This document shows positions 24,009-36,218 of a stretch of DNA of 64,000 nucleotides, piece after piece. Source of the DNA: Nepenthes gracilis (taxonomy: Eukaryota; Streptophyta; Magnoliopsida; Caryophyllales; Nepenthaceae); assembly GCA_033239525.1 (NCBI GenBank), contig BSYO01000011.1, forward strand, positions 3,129,973-3,193,972, in the 5' to 3' direction. The position numbers and the translations under genes are program-made. The notes under the pieces are model-generated. The model was not told the DNA's origin. It saw nothing but the letters and a program-made list of their open reading frames with translations, and did not search any database. The stretch's first letter is position 1. Each line of letters starts with the position of its first letter.

Positions 24009-24331
24009 CTTACAAAAAGGTTAGGGTTTTTCTGAAATTGCAGAAGGAGGATGAAAAAGCAGGTTGAAGACCAAGAAGCAGAGCATAAGGCGTGAAAAAA
24101 TACTAAGTGTAAGGAGGAAAACTTAACGGGCAAATGAGAACGCCGTAAAACTCCTCGAGAAGGCACACCATCATGCTACCGTGTGTTGCTTCCCAACGGG
24201 CTCCTTTTTTAAACAAATCTTCTAACGTATTAATGACTGGGATCATGATTTCACCAGCTGAAGACACGTGTCCGCTTTCAGCCTAACAGGTCGGCTAGTG
24301 GCCACGCGTCACTCAGGGCTCATACAAAGCT

Positions 24332-24560
24332 CTCCGGATCTGACCAAAGACGGTCAACAAATCTGATCAATTTTCTTCCCCGAATCTGACCAAAGACGGT
24401 CAACAAGCCGGTCAATTTTCTTCTCCGGATCTGACCAAAGACGGTTAACAGATCCGGTCAACTTTCTTCTCCGAATCTGACTAAAGACGGTCAACAGATC
24501 TGGTCAATTTTTCTTTCCGAAATCTGACCAGGATGGTCAACAGATTCGATCAACACCTCA
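24332..24560 (+). repeat. Array of a 46-bp repeat before the 3' LTR, element B
   Basis: Five units of the form CTCCGGATCTGACCAAAGAC followed by ggtcaacagatccggtcaa and tttctt. A distinct but related 58-bp array occupies the same place in D (39772-40060). The rest of 24009-24667 is non-coding. Confidence 0.9.
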
Positions 24561-24654
24561 CCCTTTCGCGGAGTTTTTCGAAATTTTCAAGCAATAAAGG
24601 ACAGTGAGGAGCATCCCATCATGAACACGTCGGAGGTCAGAATTCTGGCCACCA

Positions 24655-24667
24655 GCATAGGGGCTAG
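24655..24667 (+). other. Element B polypurine tract
   Basis: gcataggggctag directly precedes the 3' LTR; D and E have catggggggctag. Confidence 0.8.
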
Positions 24668-25721
24668 TGATGGGTACACTGTAACTGGACTGGCCTAATA
24701 GTCAAATAAGACCCAAATGGCTTATTAGACGGCCAACTCCAACGTTGACCCAACAAGAGGTAAAGGCCCAAATCCTAAAAGATCCAAACACGCGCCCGAA
24801 GGTCAATGCCAAAAATAACCGACTAAAGCACAGCCGGGCAGTCAACTCACACTCAGGATGGTCAACTCAAACGTTAACCGTAATCACTGTAGCAACAAGC
24901 CCAAAAAATAAGAAGGCTTCTACGGACCTGGCCCACTTGGGTCCACGATCCAACAGGCAGTTAGTAACGGCTCTTTCCCTGACTTGCGCTTCCATAAACT
25001 CAGCCAACACCCAAAAAGGATATTGACAAAATCGACGCCCTCCCCATAAGGAAGGTATCAGATCTTGCCAATTCCTGTCAATTGGAGCCTTCCAACGAAA
25101 ATATACATAAAAGGAAGGCAGGTAATTTAGAAAGCCGCTATCCGCCAGAGAATAAAGTAATCTCAGCTAATTAGGCAACTCGTGCCTCCCTCACAAGGAA
25201 GGCCGCCTATACATGGCACAAAGGATCACACCTTCCAACCAAGGGGATCACCCTGCCGCCATTAAAATAAGCCCTGGAATCCTCACTCAAGGCAGGACGA
25301 CTTCTATGCTCTCAATTGCGCATTCCCTGAATTTTTCGTACTCTCTCTTTGCAAAGCATCCAAACGCACTGAGAAAAAGATCACAAATCAAAGGCATACA
25401 GGCGCTCTTTCTGTTGACAGACGCCTACTGCTTTCATCCACCATCCATATATAAGAAAACGGCATTGCCTCTCTTTCATCCGGATATCCACACACTCTTA
25501 CACGTTCCCTCTCAATTCTCATTTAAAGTTACCTTCCCAGATTTCGAAAGCGGTTTACTTACTTAAGCGTCGGAATGTTTTTTGTAGGATAATTTCCCAT
25601 CGACACACTGACCTCCTATTCGTTTTAATGGTGCGCAAGGTCCAAACTCGGTGAACGGAGCCGTAACCAGACAAGCGGATCAGTTCGAATCTATTCAAAG
25701 TTCGGATCCAAGGACGCATTA
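24668..25721 (+). repeat. Element B 3' LTR
   Basis: It starts TGATGGGTAC and ends GACGCATTA, where the 5' LTR ends CATCA, a C-to-T change in the terminal CA-bearing block. It is followed by the duplicated gcatc. Confidence 0.93.
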
Positions 25722-25804
25722 GCATCCTATGTAGGAAAGAATTGCACAATTTCTATTTTAAGCTGTTTATATAAAAGAGGAAAAGAACATACAAAACTAG
25801 ACAC

Positions 25805-26020
25805 GTTGAGTTGGTCCAATAATACCAGTCAGTTTTATTAAATATAAGTAGTACAAATTACAGAATCAAAGGAACAAAATGGAAGGGAGTTAGTGAGTAT
25901 CAAGGCCTCACTTTTCCAGCAAGCAGGAAAGCGTTAAACACCACACATCTACTCAAGTTTGAGCCACCCCAAGCACCCTCAAGCTCCTCAGCCAGCTCTC
26001 CAGACAGTAATTCAAAACAG
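25805..26020 (-). pseudogene. Partial duplicate of methyltransferase exon 2 end and 3' UTR
   Basis: This 216-bp block repeats the 3' end of L2 exon 2 and its downstream DNA. The repeat begins gttgagttggtccaataata here and again at 26021. On the minus strand it encodes only the last residues of the enzyme (a WGGSNLSRCVVFNAF-like segment and the stop). Copy L4 has only one such block, so the duplication is private to L2. It lies just downstream of the intact gene and might alter its 3' UTR. Confidence 0.8.
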
Positions 26021-26115
26021 GTTGAGTTGGTCCAATAATACCAATCAGTTTTATTAAATCAAAATTGTATAAATTATAGAATCAAATGAACAAAAAGGAA
26101 GGGAGTCAGTGAGTA

Positions 26116-28339
26116 TCAAAGCCTGACTTTTCCAGCAAGCATGAAAGCCTTAAACACCACACATCTAGTCAAGTTTGAGCCACCCCAAGCAACCTCAAGC
26201 TCCTCAACCACCTCTCCAGACAGTAATTCAACCCCTCTCTCCTTAGCGGCGGTGAAAGCAGACGATGACCTTAACAACCCCAGAAACCCAGCAAACGACA
26301 GCTGCTTCGGTATGTCAACAGGCAAAGGCTCCCCTTCAGAGCCCAAACCAACAGATTCAAAAGGAAAAGGCAACGTCTTATAGCCATCCGCAGGATATTT
26401 GACATTTGGATGAAAATAAGGACGAGCAGCTTCGAAATAGCGTTTCAGTAACGGGTCAACTGTGGGGCTAACTGAGACATTGTAGTAGGACCAAACGGCA
26501 ATGATGCCTCCCGGTTTCTTGAGAAGGCGGGTAACGGCGGCGTAGAAGCTAGGGAGGTCAAACCAGTGCACTGCTGTGGCCACCGTGACCAAATCAACTG
26601 AATTCTCACCCCCAATTAAATTGACAATGTCATCTTCGGACATGGATATCGGGGTGTGCAGGTATTTGATCCGAGGATGGGGTATCGCCCGTTGCAGCTG
26701 TTGTTCACTTACGTCAGTGGCAATCACCTGTTCATAATGCTCTGCTACCTAGCAAGATGAGAGATTTTTATTCATTCTCACTACTAGTTAAACAGAACGT
26801 CTGAGATTGAAACCAACACAAAACAAATTATCCATGTAAGGTGTTGACATGTTGTAAAACGCTATCATGTTGAAACCATTCCCCAGAACGTTAAAATACC
26901 ATTTTTCTTCACAGATTATAATGCAGAATAATACATAAATGATATATTTAAATTCATACTAGTGTTCTGTCTAATATTTGGGATCTTAGCAGCTGCCCTT
27001 ATTCCTCAATTTGCTAATTGGTATGAACTCAATGAATCCAGAAGTTTAGAACTTTAGCACCCTTTCATGACCCCTTGGATTTTAGTACAAAGGAACGCCT
27101 CCAAAATTTCGTCGCTTCTTGAAATTTTGATGTTTGATAGAGGAAATAGCTTTATCCACACGAAATAGAAAATTCTAATGCTTACAAGAGAAAAATAGCC
27201 TTTCAATGGATGCATTTACAACTCCATGTAATGTAATCGCAGCGTAAGATATTGATATGAGAATCTAGACAAGGAAAATTATCTCAGGAGGCAACAGACG
27301 TCCTCGCCAAAATCGGATCTTAAGAACATAGTAGAGTTATTCATGCTGTCCTCAAAGTAGAACATGGCACGCTGGACTTCTTAAAAGAGATGAGCTTAAA
27401 AAGGCAAGAAAAGGATCAAATTCCGAACTTAATTTCGTGCAGTCATACTTTTCTTATTCAGTAGGAATTACATGGCCATCTCTCAACAAAGGAAATAGGA
27501 TATGACTGACGGGGTTTAACTGGTTCAGGTAGAAATCAGAGTAAGAAGGACTATTTTCCTTTGTTTGGGCAAATTTTCTTTTATCCGGTTGATTTTATCA
27601 CTAGAGAAAACAACAGAAGTTTTATAGGTGGTTTACTTCCCCGTTGAGGCAGATTTTTGGTATAATTATATGGAATCATCGTTACGACTGATTATAATAC
27701 TGATTAATTATTATTGTCTACGGCTTTTGAAAATTTTTTATATTTTGATACTCTAGGGACAATTTGAATCTGATATTAGTATATTCGAAATCAATCGGTC
27801 TGTCACGATATTGTTCTTCATCAGCTCGCTAAAGATTTGCTCAAAAATTTTTCGTCCGCTAACCTCATGCCTAAAATAGTTACAATTCAAGACTACGTTT
27901 CAATTTAATTTAAACTGCAAAATCTCACTTTCATTCAAAATCGAAATCCAACACATTAGAATGCCAAGAAGAGGCAGAGGCTTTTCACCGACCACCGGAA
28001 AATCTAAAATCGAGGGTTGCGTGTAGTCCGTTCTCACTGAGGCCAAATTGGATCGGAAAATTGCAGGTTGAAAAAGGAAGACAAGGAACGCACTGATTGA
28101 GCCTCATTCAATCAACCACTAATTAAACCACAAAAGCAAGGGAATGAGCGCGCGCGCGCTAGAGAGAGAGAGAGAGAGAGGGAGGGAGCACTCACAGCAG
28201 TAGCAGCTTGGCCGTTGCCAGTTCCAGCGTCCCAAGCCAAGGAGTGATGAAGAGTACGAGCAGCGAGCCATGAATACCACTCCTTCGGGTAATCGGGCCT
28301 CGCATCCACATACACATCCGCTTCGTACTTCGCTGCCAT
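26116..28339 (-). CDS. Methyltransferase copy L2, complete two-exon gene
   Basis: Exon 1 is 28339-28196 (48 residues) and exon 2 is 26748-26116 (210 residues plus stop). The 1447-bp phase-0 intron has a GTGAGT-type donor and a CTAG acceptor. The predicted product of 258 residues is a class I SAM-dependent methyltransferase of the Methyltransf_11 type; plant relatives are usually annotated as putative methyltransferases similar to trans-aconitate methyltransferase. Motif I is DAGTGNG (residues 38-44). An acidic residue at the end of the second strand is D60 (VIATDVSE). The motif VDLVTVATAVHWFD lies at residues 99-112 and KKPGGIIAVWSY follows. No signal peptide is seen, so it is probably cytosolic. 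The substrate is unknown. A downstream ATG is chosen over an in-frame one at 28369 because copy L3 aligns there. This is the only complete open copy in the window. Confidence 0.9.
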
Positions 28340-28418
28340 CTCCCCTTCCTGCAAACCTGCGTTTCCCACCGGCGAAATAAGACTCTCAGATGAGGACGAT
28401 TTGGTGTTTTCGGGCGCG

Positions 28419-28426
28419 TTTTATAG
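28419..28426 (-). promoter_or_regulatory. TATA box of methyltransferase copy L2
   Basis: The minus strand reads GCTATAAAACGC, about 80 bp upstream of the ATG at 28339. In copy L1 the same box reads CCATAAAAC. Confidence 0.55.
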
Positions 28427-28736
28427 CGTGACAAATACTAAATTTATTATCGGAAATTCCACATTTGAATTTTCAATTTCAATATTATTATTATTATTAT
28501 TTTCCAATCCTATTCTAGCCTAGAATTTAAATTTTAATGCCAAATATAAATATAGTAAATTTAACAAAAAAAATATAAAATATAATGTGTATTTAAATAA
28601 AATTTGTTAATAAAATTATAAAAATGGTAACAATTTAGGACTAATAAAATAGAATTTTCAAATTATTTTAAAAAATTATAAAGTTTATGTTAGAAAAAAA
28701 ATTTTTAGATAACATAATAATTATTTTATATAATAT

Positions 28737-29183
28737 TGATGGGTACTATCATATAACACGGGGGCCAATTAGTTAAAGCTCAATGATGTGTGATAAAACT
28801 AAATAGTTACAACTTATGAGGTGGTTAACTTCTATCGAGTGGAACCGATAATAACCACCCGAAGTTAAATCCAACCAACCATCCTTATCTGAGATGATTC
28901 TGAAATGGTTGTAAATAAGAAAAACAGCTCAGAAAAGATTATAAGTGGTAATTTTTAGAGAAAAATGTAAAAAAAAAGGCTGATCAAATAGCCATAAAAG
29001 AATCTCTTCTTTTACTTTTCGTTTCAAAAAGGACATTACTGACTTGAACGTCGGAGAGACTGCTGAAAAATTCACCCCTTTGATCCTTTGATTCTCTTGT
29101 TTTCTCTAATGTTGTATAGGTTGTGAATTTGGCAAACAAAAATCCATTTATTTCCAATTCAATCTAAATCCCTGGACGCAACA
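28737..29183 (+). mobile_element. Solo LTR of the Tat type
   Basis: This is a 447-bp LTR from TGATGGGTAC to GACGCAACA with perfect 5-bp target duplications aatat (28732-28736 and 29184-29188). It has the shared motif TGACTTGAACGTCGGAG (about 29040) and a possible TATA (cataaaag). There is no internal region. The same spacer upstream of L1 (near 10430) is uninterrupted, confirming the ends. It is shorter than the LTRs of A, B, D and E. Confidence 0.93.
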
Positions 29184-31198
29184 AATATAATATAATATAC
29201 TATTTTACTTATTAATTAATATTAATAATACGATATAAAATAAATTAATTAATAAATACATATTATCAATCATAAAAGTTTAATTCATTGGCTTTACAAA
29301 TAAATATATAACTGGAGGCGGCTTCAACTCGCTTCCATTTTTCTTTTTACAGTCCAGCTTGGTATTCTCCTCTCCTATAAATCATCACTAAAAAAAAAAA
29401 AAAAAAAAAAAGCTATTTGGAAAAGAATTATTGGGTGTTTGTATTTGCTTTCAAATAATATATTTTTGATAAAATATTATAATATGCAAATTTATTAAAA
29501 TTTACTTGTGATATGTCTTTTAATTTGAATTTTACACACCACAGTACTTAATAAATTAAATAATATAAAAATTATTTTTTATAATACATTTTAATATTTA
29601 AGTCAGAAATTTTTAAAAAAAATAATAAATAATGATAAGTTAAAGATAAGAACGTGAAAAATTAGTAAAAGTTTAATTTCATAGTCTTCACCTATAAATA
29701 TATGACTAAGGACAGATTTCAACTCAATTCCACTTTCCTTTTCACAATCCAACTTGGGATTCTCCTCTTCATAGATCATCACTAAAAAGAAAAACTATTT
29801 GGAAAAGTATTATTGGGTGTTTATATTTGCTTTCAAAAAATAATTTTTTTAAAAAATATTATAATATGTAAATTTATTAAAATTTACTTAAGATACATAT
29901 CTTAAATTTGAATAGTCGTTCGAATATAGTGGAATTAAAATTTTAAATCCTTTAATTTGAATCTAATACATCATAACACCTAATAAGATATTAAACAATA
30001 CAAAATTCACTCTCTAAAATATCTTTTAAAATTTAAATTTGAGATTCTTTTTCAAATTATTGAAAGATGATGATTGATTAAGGATAAGAGAGTAAGAAAT
30101 ATATAACTTGATTTCGTAATTTTTAAAATTTTTAATTATATAGAGGATTAAAATTCTGTACTTATTATTTTATGATTAATTTTTTTTCTATTTAAAAAAA
30201 TAAATATATTTATAATTTTATCACTAATCAATGTATATTTTTAAAAGTAGCATAATTGTATACTATCTGAAATGGTACACTGATTGTGAATTGAATACTT
30301 TAAATGTTCATCAGATTTAATCATTTAAGTTTATCAGCAAAACAACCACTTGGCATCTTGGTGTTGTATATCTTCAGCAGTCTAATCATTTAAATATTTA
30401 ATAATTAGGTCAGAATTTTTTCTTTTTTAGACCTAACAACTCAATTGATTTATATTTTTCACAGGCTTATAACCCAAGAGCCTGATATCTTAACCGGTCA
30501 AATTGATCCTGTCTTAAATCGTATCCAATAACTTATCATGGCTAATTTGTGACGAATAATCATTCATTAAGAGATAATATGATTAACACTCATTATAATG
30601 ATATTAATTATAAAGAAAAATTTATGAGAGTTCTTTAAAATAAGATCATTAAATTTTAATATTAATAAATAATATGACTAAAAAATAACTTTATGCAATT
30701 TTTAATAAACTTCTAAAGTTATATGCAATCTTTTAAAATCAACCCATGAATTTATAACAATTTAAAATATTTGAATTAAAATATTTTTCCATTTCAACTA
30801 TCAGTTAGTGGCAATCTTCGCCTAAAATTATGAAAGTGAGGACAGCTTTGACTCAACTCGATTCTCCTTCTTGCTATCCAATTTGGTTTTTTCCTCTTTA
30901 TTTTCTGTAAACAATTATCTATTGACTTATTCGTATTTTCTATATTAAAAAAAAAAAATAATACTGATTAACATAGAGTTTTTTTTAGAAATATCTATTT
31001 TTAAATTATTTTAAGAAACAATAATTTTTTAGCTTAAATATACTTATAAAAAAACATAAATCCAATCAAATTCTCTTTCTTCTCTTAGTTTTTGTTTCTC
31101 ATTGAAATTTGGTGGCACAATAATAGAGGTGTTAAATAAACCATAATTAAAATGATATATTCTAATTAACACATCTATATAAATATTTCAAATAAACC
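29184..31198. other. Spacer upstream of copy L2, with a duplicated block
   Basis: Non-coding and very AT-rich. A block at about 29272-29515 recurs at 29666-29905 (offset about 394 bp), and a third decayed relative lies at about 30825-30915. Each holds a run resembling ttcaactcg-cttccattttt, then tccaacttgg and tcctcttcat. A run of about 23 A is at 29389-29411. No gene is seen. Confidence 0.65.
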
Positions 31199-32126
31199 AA
31201 TCATACTAAGACGGTCAATGTTAACGTTGACTAACGAGACGCGAGTAAAACGGTAGAATCCCAAGGCTTAAACGGTCCACTTGAACTCAGGAAGATCAAT
31301 GCTTCCATTGACCAATAAAGAGGCCAGTAGACCAATTGAGATCTAGCACCCACATAGCCCAAGACGCCATTGGCCCACGTGACCCTCCACTGGCCACAAT
31401 GGTCATCTGCCCTAATTTTCTACTTCCCCAAAGATGGCAGACTCATTTGTAACGGCATTACCGGAGACAACGTGCATCCCGAAAGGAAGGCGTCAGGATC
31501 TAGGCATTATCTGCAGGAAACCCTAATCGTAACAAAACGCAGAAGGCAAGGCATTAGCTTCCAGAGCTGTTACAGCTAACCAGACAAGGATCACGCCTAT
31601 GCCAAGAAAGGCAACAATTCCCAATAAAACGCGAGCATTAAACCCCTCTGCCTAAGTAAGGCAGCTCATGACCTTGACTATAAAAAGGCCATGGTAGCAC
31701 CCTTCAAAGACATGCCCTGAACAACATTGAAACTTACTCAAGCATACACTCCCAACCGCCTATGAAAAGCTTTCAATGCTTTTCACACACACACACTCTC
31801 TCTCTGCTATTAGTTCTCAACGAACTCAGTACTTAGAGATTGCTCCTCACGAGTAATCATCAAAACCACTCATCCTACGAGTGCATCAACCCACCTACAT
31901 ACACTCTCTGCATTCACTTCTACATTCTTTGCATACTCCATCTCATTTCAAAAGGCCAGATTACTGACTTGAGCATTAAAATATTTTCGGTGGGATCACA
32001 TCCCACCGTCACCTGACCTCTCGTAAGAAATTATGGTGTGTTGTATCCAAAGTTAGGCGAATAGAGACCGAAATCTGACGGGCTACTTGGCTCAAATTCA
32101 TTCAAGTTTAGATCCATGATGTATCA
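31199..32126 (+). repeat. Element D 5' LTR, truncated at its start
   Basis: It aligns with 40237-41162 and ends GTATCA. A TATA box (tataaaaag) is at 31680-31688. The first 63 bases of the 3' LTR have no counterpart here. The shared motif TGACTTGAGC is at about 31966. Confidence 0.85.
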
Positions 32127-32127
32127 T

Positions 32128-32141
32128 TGGCACTGTCTGTG
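32128..32141 (+). other. Element D primer-binding site, mutated
   Basis: tggcactgtctgtg, compared with tggcgccgtctgtg in E, one base after the LTR. Confidence 0.6.
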
Positions 32142-32207
32142 TAAAACTGACAAAAAGCTAACCACTTTCATCTCTACAACACTCTTATCTTCAAAGCAAG
32201 AATTATT

Positions 32208-33700
32208 ATGGTGAACACTATAGCACAGGCTAGCGTTCCCACTAGAAATGCTGTCTCCTTGGATCAAAACCACTCTGCTGGTAATCCGGCCGGAGGAGTG
32301 CCAGCACCATTTCTCCAGAACCTGGCGGAACAGATGAACAATATGAACAAAATGCTTTTGATACTCTACACCAGTCAAATGAAGAAGAAGCAGGGGCTTC
32401 GCCCTCCACTGCCCCTACCTAGGCCTCCAGGAGAGGAGGTCAGAGGAAGAGGAACCGGCTAAGAAAGCTGTGATGCCAGCCAACTCTCACACCCTAGAGT
32501 CTTCTAGCGCTCAAAGTCGTCTTAGTCTTGAGGGACGCTTGGGCTACAGGACTCGGATGAGAGTCCAAAATAAAAAACCCCCAATATACTCGGGATAAGC
32601 CAAGGCCACGGGCTCAGGAAAGAGCCTCTCGGAACGAGCGATCCGTCAGTGGCAATAGCAGGCCGGCTATGCACTGCACTGCCGAAAGAATGGAGTTAAA
32701 GACTTATCTCAACTCTAAAAGATTTAGGAATGCCTCGCGAGTGGAGGCAAAAGCTAAGGAGATGCGGATCCACGTATCCAAGGATGACAATGGACACACC
32801 ACATATCTGAAAATGTCTCCCTTCGCTGCTGAGATCTTAAATCGCTTATTGCCGGCTAAATTCAAGATACTGACATTAGATTCTTATGATGGGAGCACTG
32901 ATCCCATTGACCACTTGGATCACTTCCACACCTATTTGAATCTCTAGGGCTTGGAAGACTGGGCGATGTGCCGGTGCTTCCTGCTCACCTTGAAAAAAGA
33001 TGTTCGGATATGGTTTTACTAGCTCCCATCAAACTCGATCCAGAAACTTCCGGCAATTTCATCTCAGCCTTGACGCGTGGAGACTTCTCCAAACTCCTAA
33101 TCCATAAAAACCCGCAGACCTTTCGAGAAGCGAGTCGATCACTAGGGCTTACGAGGCCACCGAGGAGGATAATGAGGCGAAGCGTCCCGAGAGGATCGAC
33201 CAACCTCGCTCTTTCCCAGTTGACAGAAAGAGGAAGAATAGCGGCGACGATAATCCCCGCAAGAAGCAGTACAGGACAGGAGAAGTGGACCACAAGGAAT
33301 ACAAGCCGTTCAACCTGACTCCTTTCAATGATACACGGGCTAACGTTCTCATATAGATTCGTGGTGAAAAGTTCATCAAGTGGCCAAAGCCACTAAAGAA
33401 CACGGAAGGAGAAAATCTAGCTAAATATTGCGATTTTCATCGATCTTTAGGGCATACCATAGAGAATTGCAAGACGCTCCAGCAGGAGATTAAGGAGCTC
33501 ATCCAGAGGGGCCATCTCGTTAGGTTCGTCAAGAACCATGGGTAGAATTTTGGCACCTCAGGCGATGAAGGACCAAATCCATCCGAGCCATGACATCGAA
33601 TCACGATTGGCGTGGTCAAGATGATCACGACCAAGCCGGTCAATACCCCAGCAGATCACAAAGAATGACAAGCCGAGCGGAAGAAGCAAAAACAGAAGAA
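32208..33700 (+). pseudogene. Element D gag
   Basis: The start at 32208 (MVNTIAQASV) matches B. The capsid domain lies at about 32669-32947 (SPFAAEILNRLLPAKFKI, DSYDGSTDPIDHLDHF). An in-frame TAG at 32945-32947 falls at the same codon as the TAA of B at 16659. An internal deletion near 33035 removes roughly 180 bp of gag relative to B and E. A zinc knuckle with intact first cysteine is at about 33429-33480 (CDFHRSLGHTIENC). Several stops and frameshifts follow. Confidence 0.82.
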
Positions 33701-34190
33701 AATATCATTAGCTTTAGTAATAGTGACAAAGATCATGTAACTTCCCCACATGTAGATTCTCTTATTATATCTGCACTAATTTCAGACGGTAACGTATACT
33801 ACCAACTGAAATAAGTTTTTATTGATAATGAAAACTCCAAAGATTTGCTCTATATCAATACTTTTTTTAAACTTGGATTAAAAAAGCACTAACTGAAACC
33901 TACTGAAGGACCATTATACGGCCTAGACAACAAGCCTGTGGCTGTCCAAGGAACAATCTAGTTGGAAATCACCCTGGACACGTACACAAAAGCGGCGAGT
34001 CAAACACTCACCTTCTTGGTCGTTGACCTGCCTTCCGTGTACAATACTATCATAGGCTGGCCATACCTAGCAGCGTTCAAAGCCGTCACTTCAATACCAT
34101 ATTTAAAAATGAAGTTCGCAACAGCATGCGATATTAGTGAAGTTTTGGGTGACCAAATCACTGGACGAACATACTACATGTCCTAGATCG
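33701..34190 (+). pseudogene. Element D protease region
   Basis: A decayed retropepsin. The active-site region near 33825 reads as a degraded FIDNENS. The C-terminal block is clear (LTFLVVDLPSVYNTIIGW, then AVTSIPYLKMKFATA, about 34005-34125). It corresponds to 17640-18042 of B. Confidence 0.7.
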
Positions 34191-34289
34191 CTCAAAGCAG
34201 CAGCAGACGGACTACAGGAGAACTAGATCATCAAGATGAAGCAACCTTGTAGCAGGCACAACCCGACGAGGCAACCGACCTAGTACCAC

Positions 34290-35100
34290 TGAACCTGGAA
34301 GACCCGGAGAGGTGTATACAATTGGAGACTCACTCGCCGGACCACTACACAACGAGCTGATCATGTTCTTAAGGAAGAACGCTAATGTCTAAGCATAGAC
34401 ACTTGCCGACATGCTTGGGATACCGGTTGGAGTAGCGGTCCATAAGTTGGGCCTCAATCCCAACCATAAGCCCATCAAGTAGAAGCAGAAGAACTATTTT
34501 GTGGAAAAGCTTGTCGCCATCTGGGAGGAAATAAAAAAGCTTTTGGACGCTGGCTTTATCAAGGAAGTCAATGACCCGGATTGGCTTTTCAATGTTGTCC
34601 TGGTGAAGAAGAATAATGGGAAATGGAATATATGCGTCGACTTTACCGACGTCAACAAAGCCTACCCAAAAAATAGCTTTCCTTTATCCAAGATCGACCT
34701 GTTGGTAGACTCGACTTTTCAACACGAACTACTAAATTTCATAGACGCGTACTCGGATTACAACCAGATCCGGATGAACCCAGAGGATGAGGAGCATACC
34801 TCGTTCATGACCGACCAAAACACCTATTACTATAGGGTCATACCTTTCGGATTGATGAATACTAGGGCTACCTATCAAGGCTCATAAACAAGATATTCGA
34901 GATACAGATCGGCCGTAATATGGAGGTGTACGTCGACGATATACTCATCAAGAGTAAGACCACCAGCGACCATATTTGCGATATGGTTGAGTCCTTCGAG
35001 GTACTCCATGCGCACCAAATGAAGTTAAACCCTTCAAAGTGCGTCTTCTGAATATCCTCATGAAAGTTTTTGGGTTTCATCATCTTTTAGTGAGGGATCA
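34290..35100 (+). pseudogene. Element D reverse transcriptase
   Basis: An open stretch at 34501-34887 contains the fingers and palm: VEKLVAIWEEIKKLLDAGF, KWNICVDFTDVNKAYPK, LLNFIDAYSDYNQIRM. The catalytic YVDD is intact at 34929-34940, after a small frameshift near 34885. The thumb continues into LTGRLAALSHFL near 35170 with further stops. Confidence 0.85.
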
Positions 35101-36006
35101 AAGCAAACCTAGAGAAAATCAAAGCCCTCATGGACATGTCTCCACAACAAAGCGTCAATAATGTCCAGTGGCTAACCGGACGACTGGCAGCACTGTCTCA
35201 CTTCTTGATAAAGTTGGGGGACAAGTATCGATCTTTCTTTAAGGCCCTAAGGGGGACTAAAGCAAATGGTTTCCAATAGACCGCGGAGTGCCAGTCAGCT
35301 TTCGATGAGCTAAAGCAGTAATTGGCCAGTTCGTCGTTGCTAACATCACTCAGGGATAGAGAAGAGCTCTACCTCTACTTAGGAGTGTCAGAGGTGGCTC
35401 TCTATTCTATCTTTATTCGTCAGGACTCCAACTCTCAGCAGCCGGTTTATTATGTGAGCAAGACGTTGACTAGTGCATAGACATGGTACTCGTGCGCTGA
35501 GAAGTTGGCTTTGGTGCTTGTCTTCTCAACCTACAAATTGAGACCGTATTTCTAGGCTCATCGCGTGGTTGTCCTGACTGATTAGCCATTGAAGGGCATA
35601 CTCCAAAAACCATATGTTTTCGGACGGTTGGTGAAGTGGGCCATCGAGCAAGGAGAGTTCGACATTAAATTTTGGCCTCGGCCAGCCATCAAATGGTAGG
35701 CACTGGTAGACTTTATCGTCAAGACCACAACCCCATTCATTGATGAGCATCACACGGAGAACGTGGATCACCACACAGAGGAGCCAAAATGGATTCTCAA
35801 CGTAAATAATTCGTTTATGAACTCAAGTGGCGGGGTCGGAAGTGGTTCTAAGAACCCTAGAAGGGTTTGAGGTAAAATACTCCATTAAGCTCGATTTTCG
35901 GGCCACCAATAATGTTACAGAGTACAAACCCCGTTGCCGGACTATGGCTAGCCAAAGAATGCTCAGCTAGGCGGTGGATCGTCTGCAATGACTCAAAGCT
36001 AGTCAT
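35101..36006 (+). pseudogene. Element D RNase H region, cut off at its end
   Basis: The connection and first RNase H (SDRE-ELYLYLGVSEVAL-like, about 35350-35560) carry many TAG stops. The second RNase H begins near 35780 and stops at its third acidic block (about 35985-36005, CNDSKLVIT). After that the sequence is post-pol DNA (gacccaggtaagtc), which in B lies after integrase (21356). About 1.4 kb, holding the end of RNase H and all of integrase, is deleted relative to B. Confidence 0.82.
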
Positions 36007-36218
36007 TACTAATAAAGACCCAGGTAAGTCATATGTATGTCGTAGGATGCACTTGTAACATTCATATGTTTAATAAAAAAAATTCTTTTTCATATGCATT
36101 GTCTGTTTTTCTCTCTTTTCCCTTTTTCATATGCATGCTCACTTACAGGTTAAATGGAATAAATGACCTAGACTGACCCTAAGTCGGGCGGATTTTCACC
36201 CGCTCACAATTGAACCCT

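Larger units (their letters stand above)
14771..25721 (+). mobile_element. Element B: full-length Ty3/gypsy (Tat-like) retrotransposon
   Basis: The element is 10,951 bp with two LTRs of 1055 and 1054 bp and a perfect 5-bp target duplication (gcatc). The order is PBS, gag, protease, RT with dual RNase H, integrase, a 40-bp tandem array, an antisense gene, a 46-bp tandem array, PPT and 3' LTR. Frameshifts and stops disable gag, pol and the antisense gene. It sits in the spacer between methyltransferase copies L1 and L2; the L3-L4 spacer preserves the empty site. Confidence 0.95.

Noticed and set aside
31370..31579. 69-residue frame
   Set aside because: It lies in the 5' LTR of element D and is not kept in the 3' LTR.
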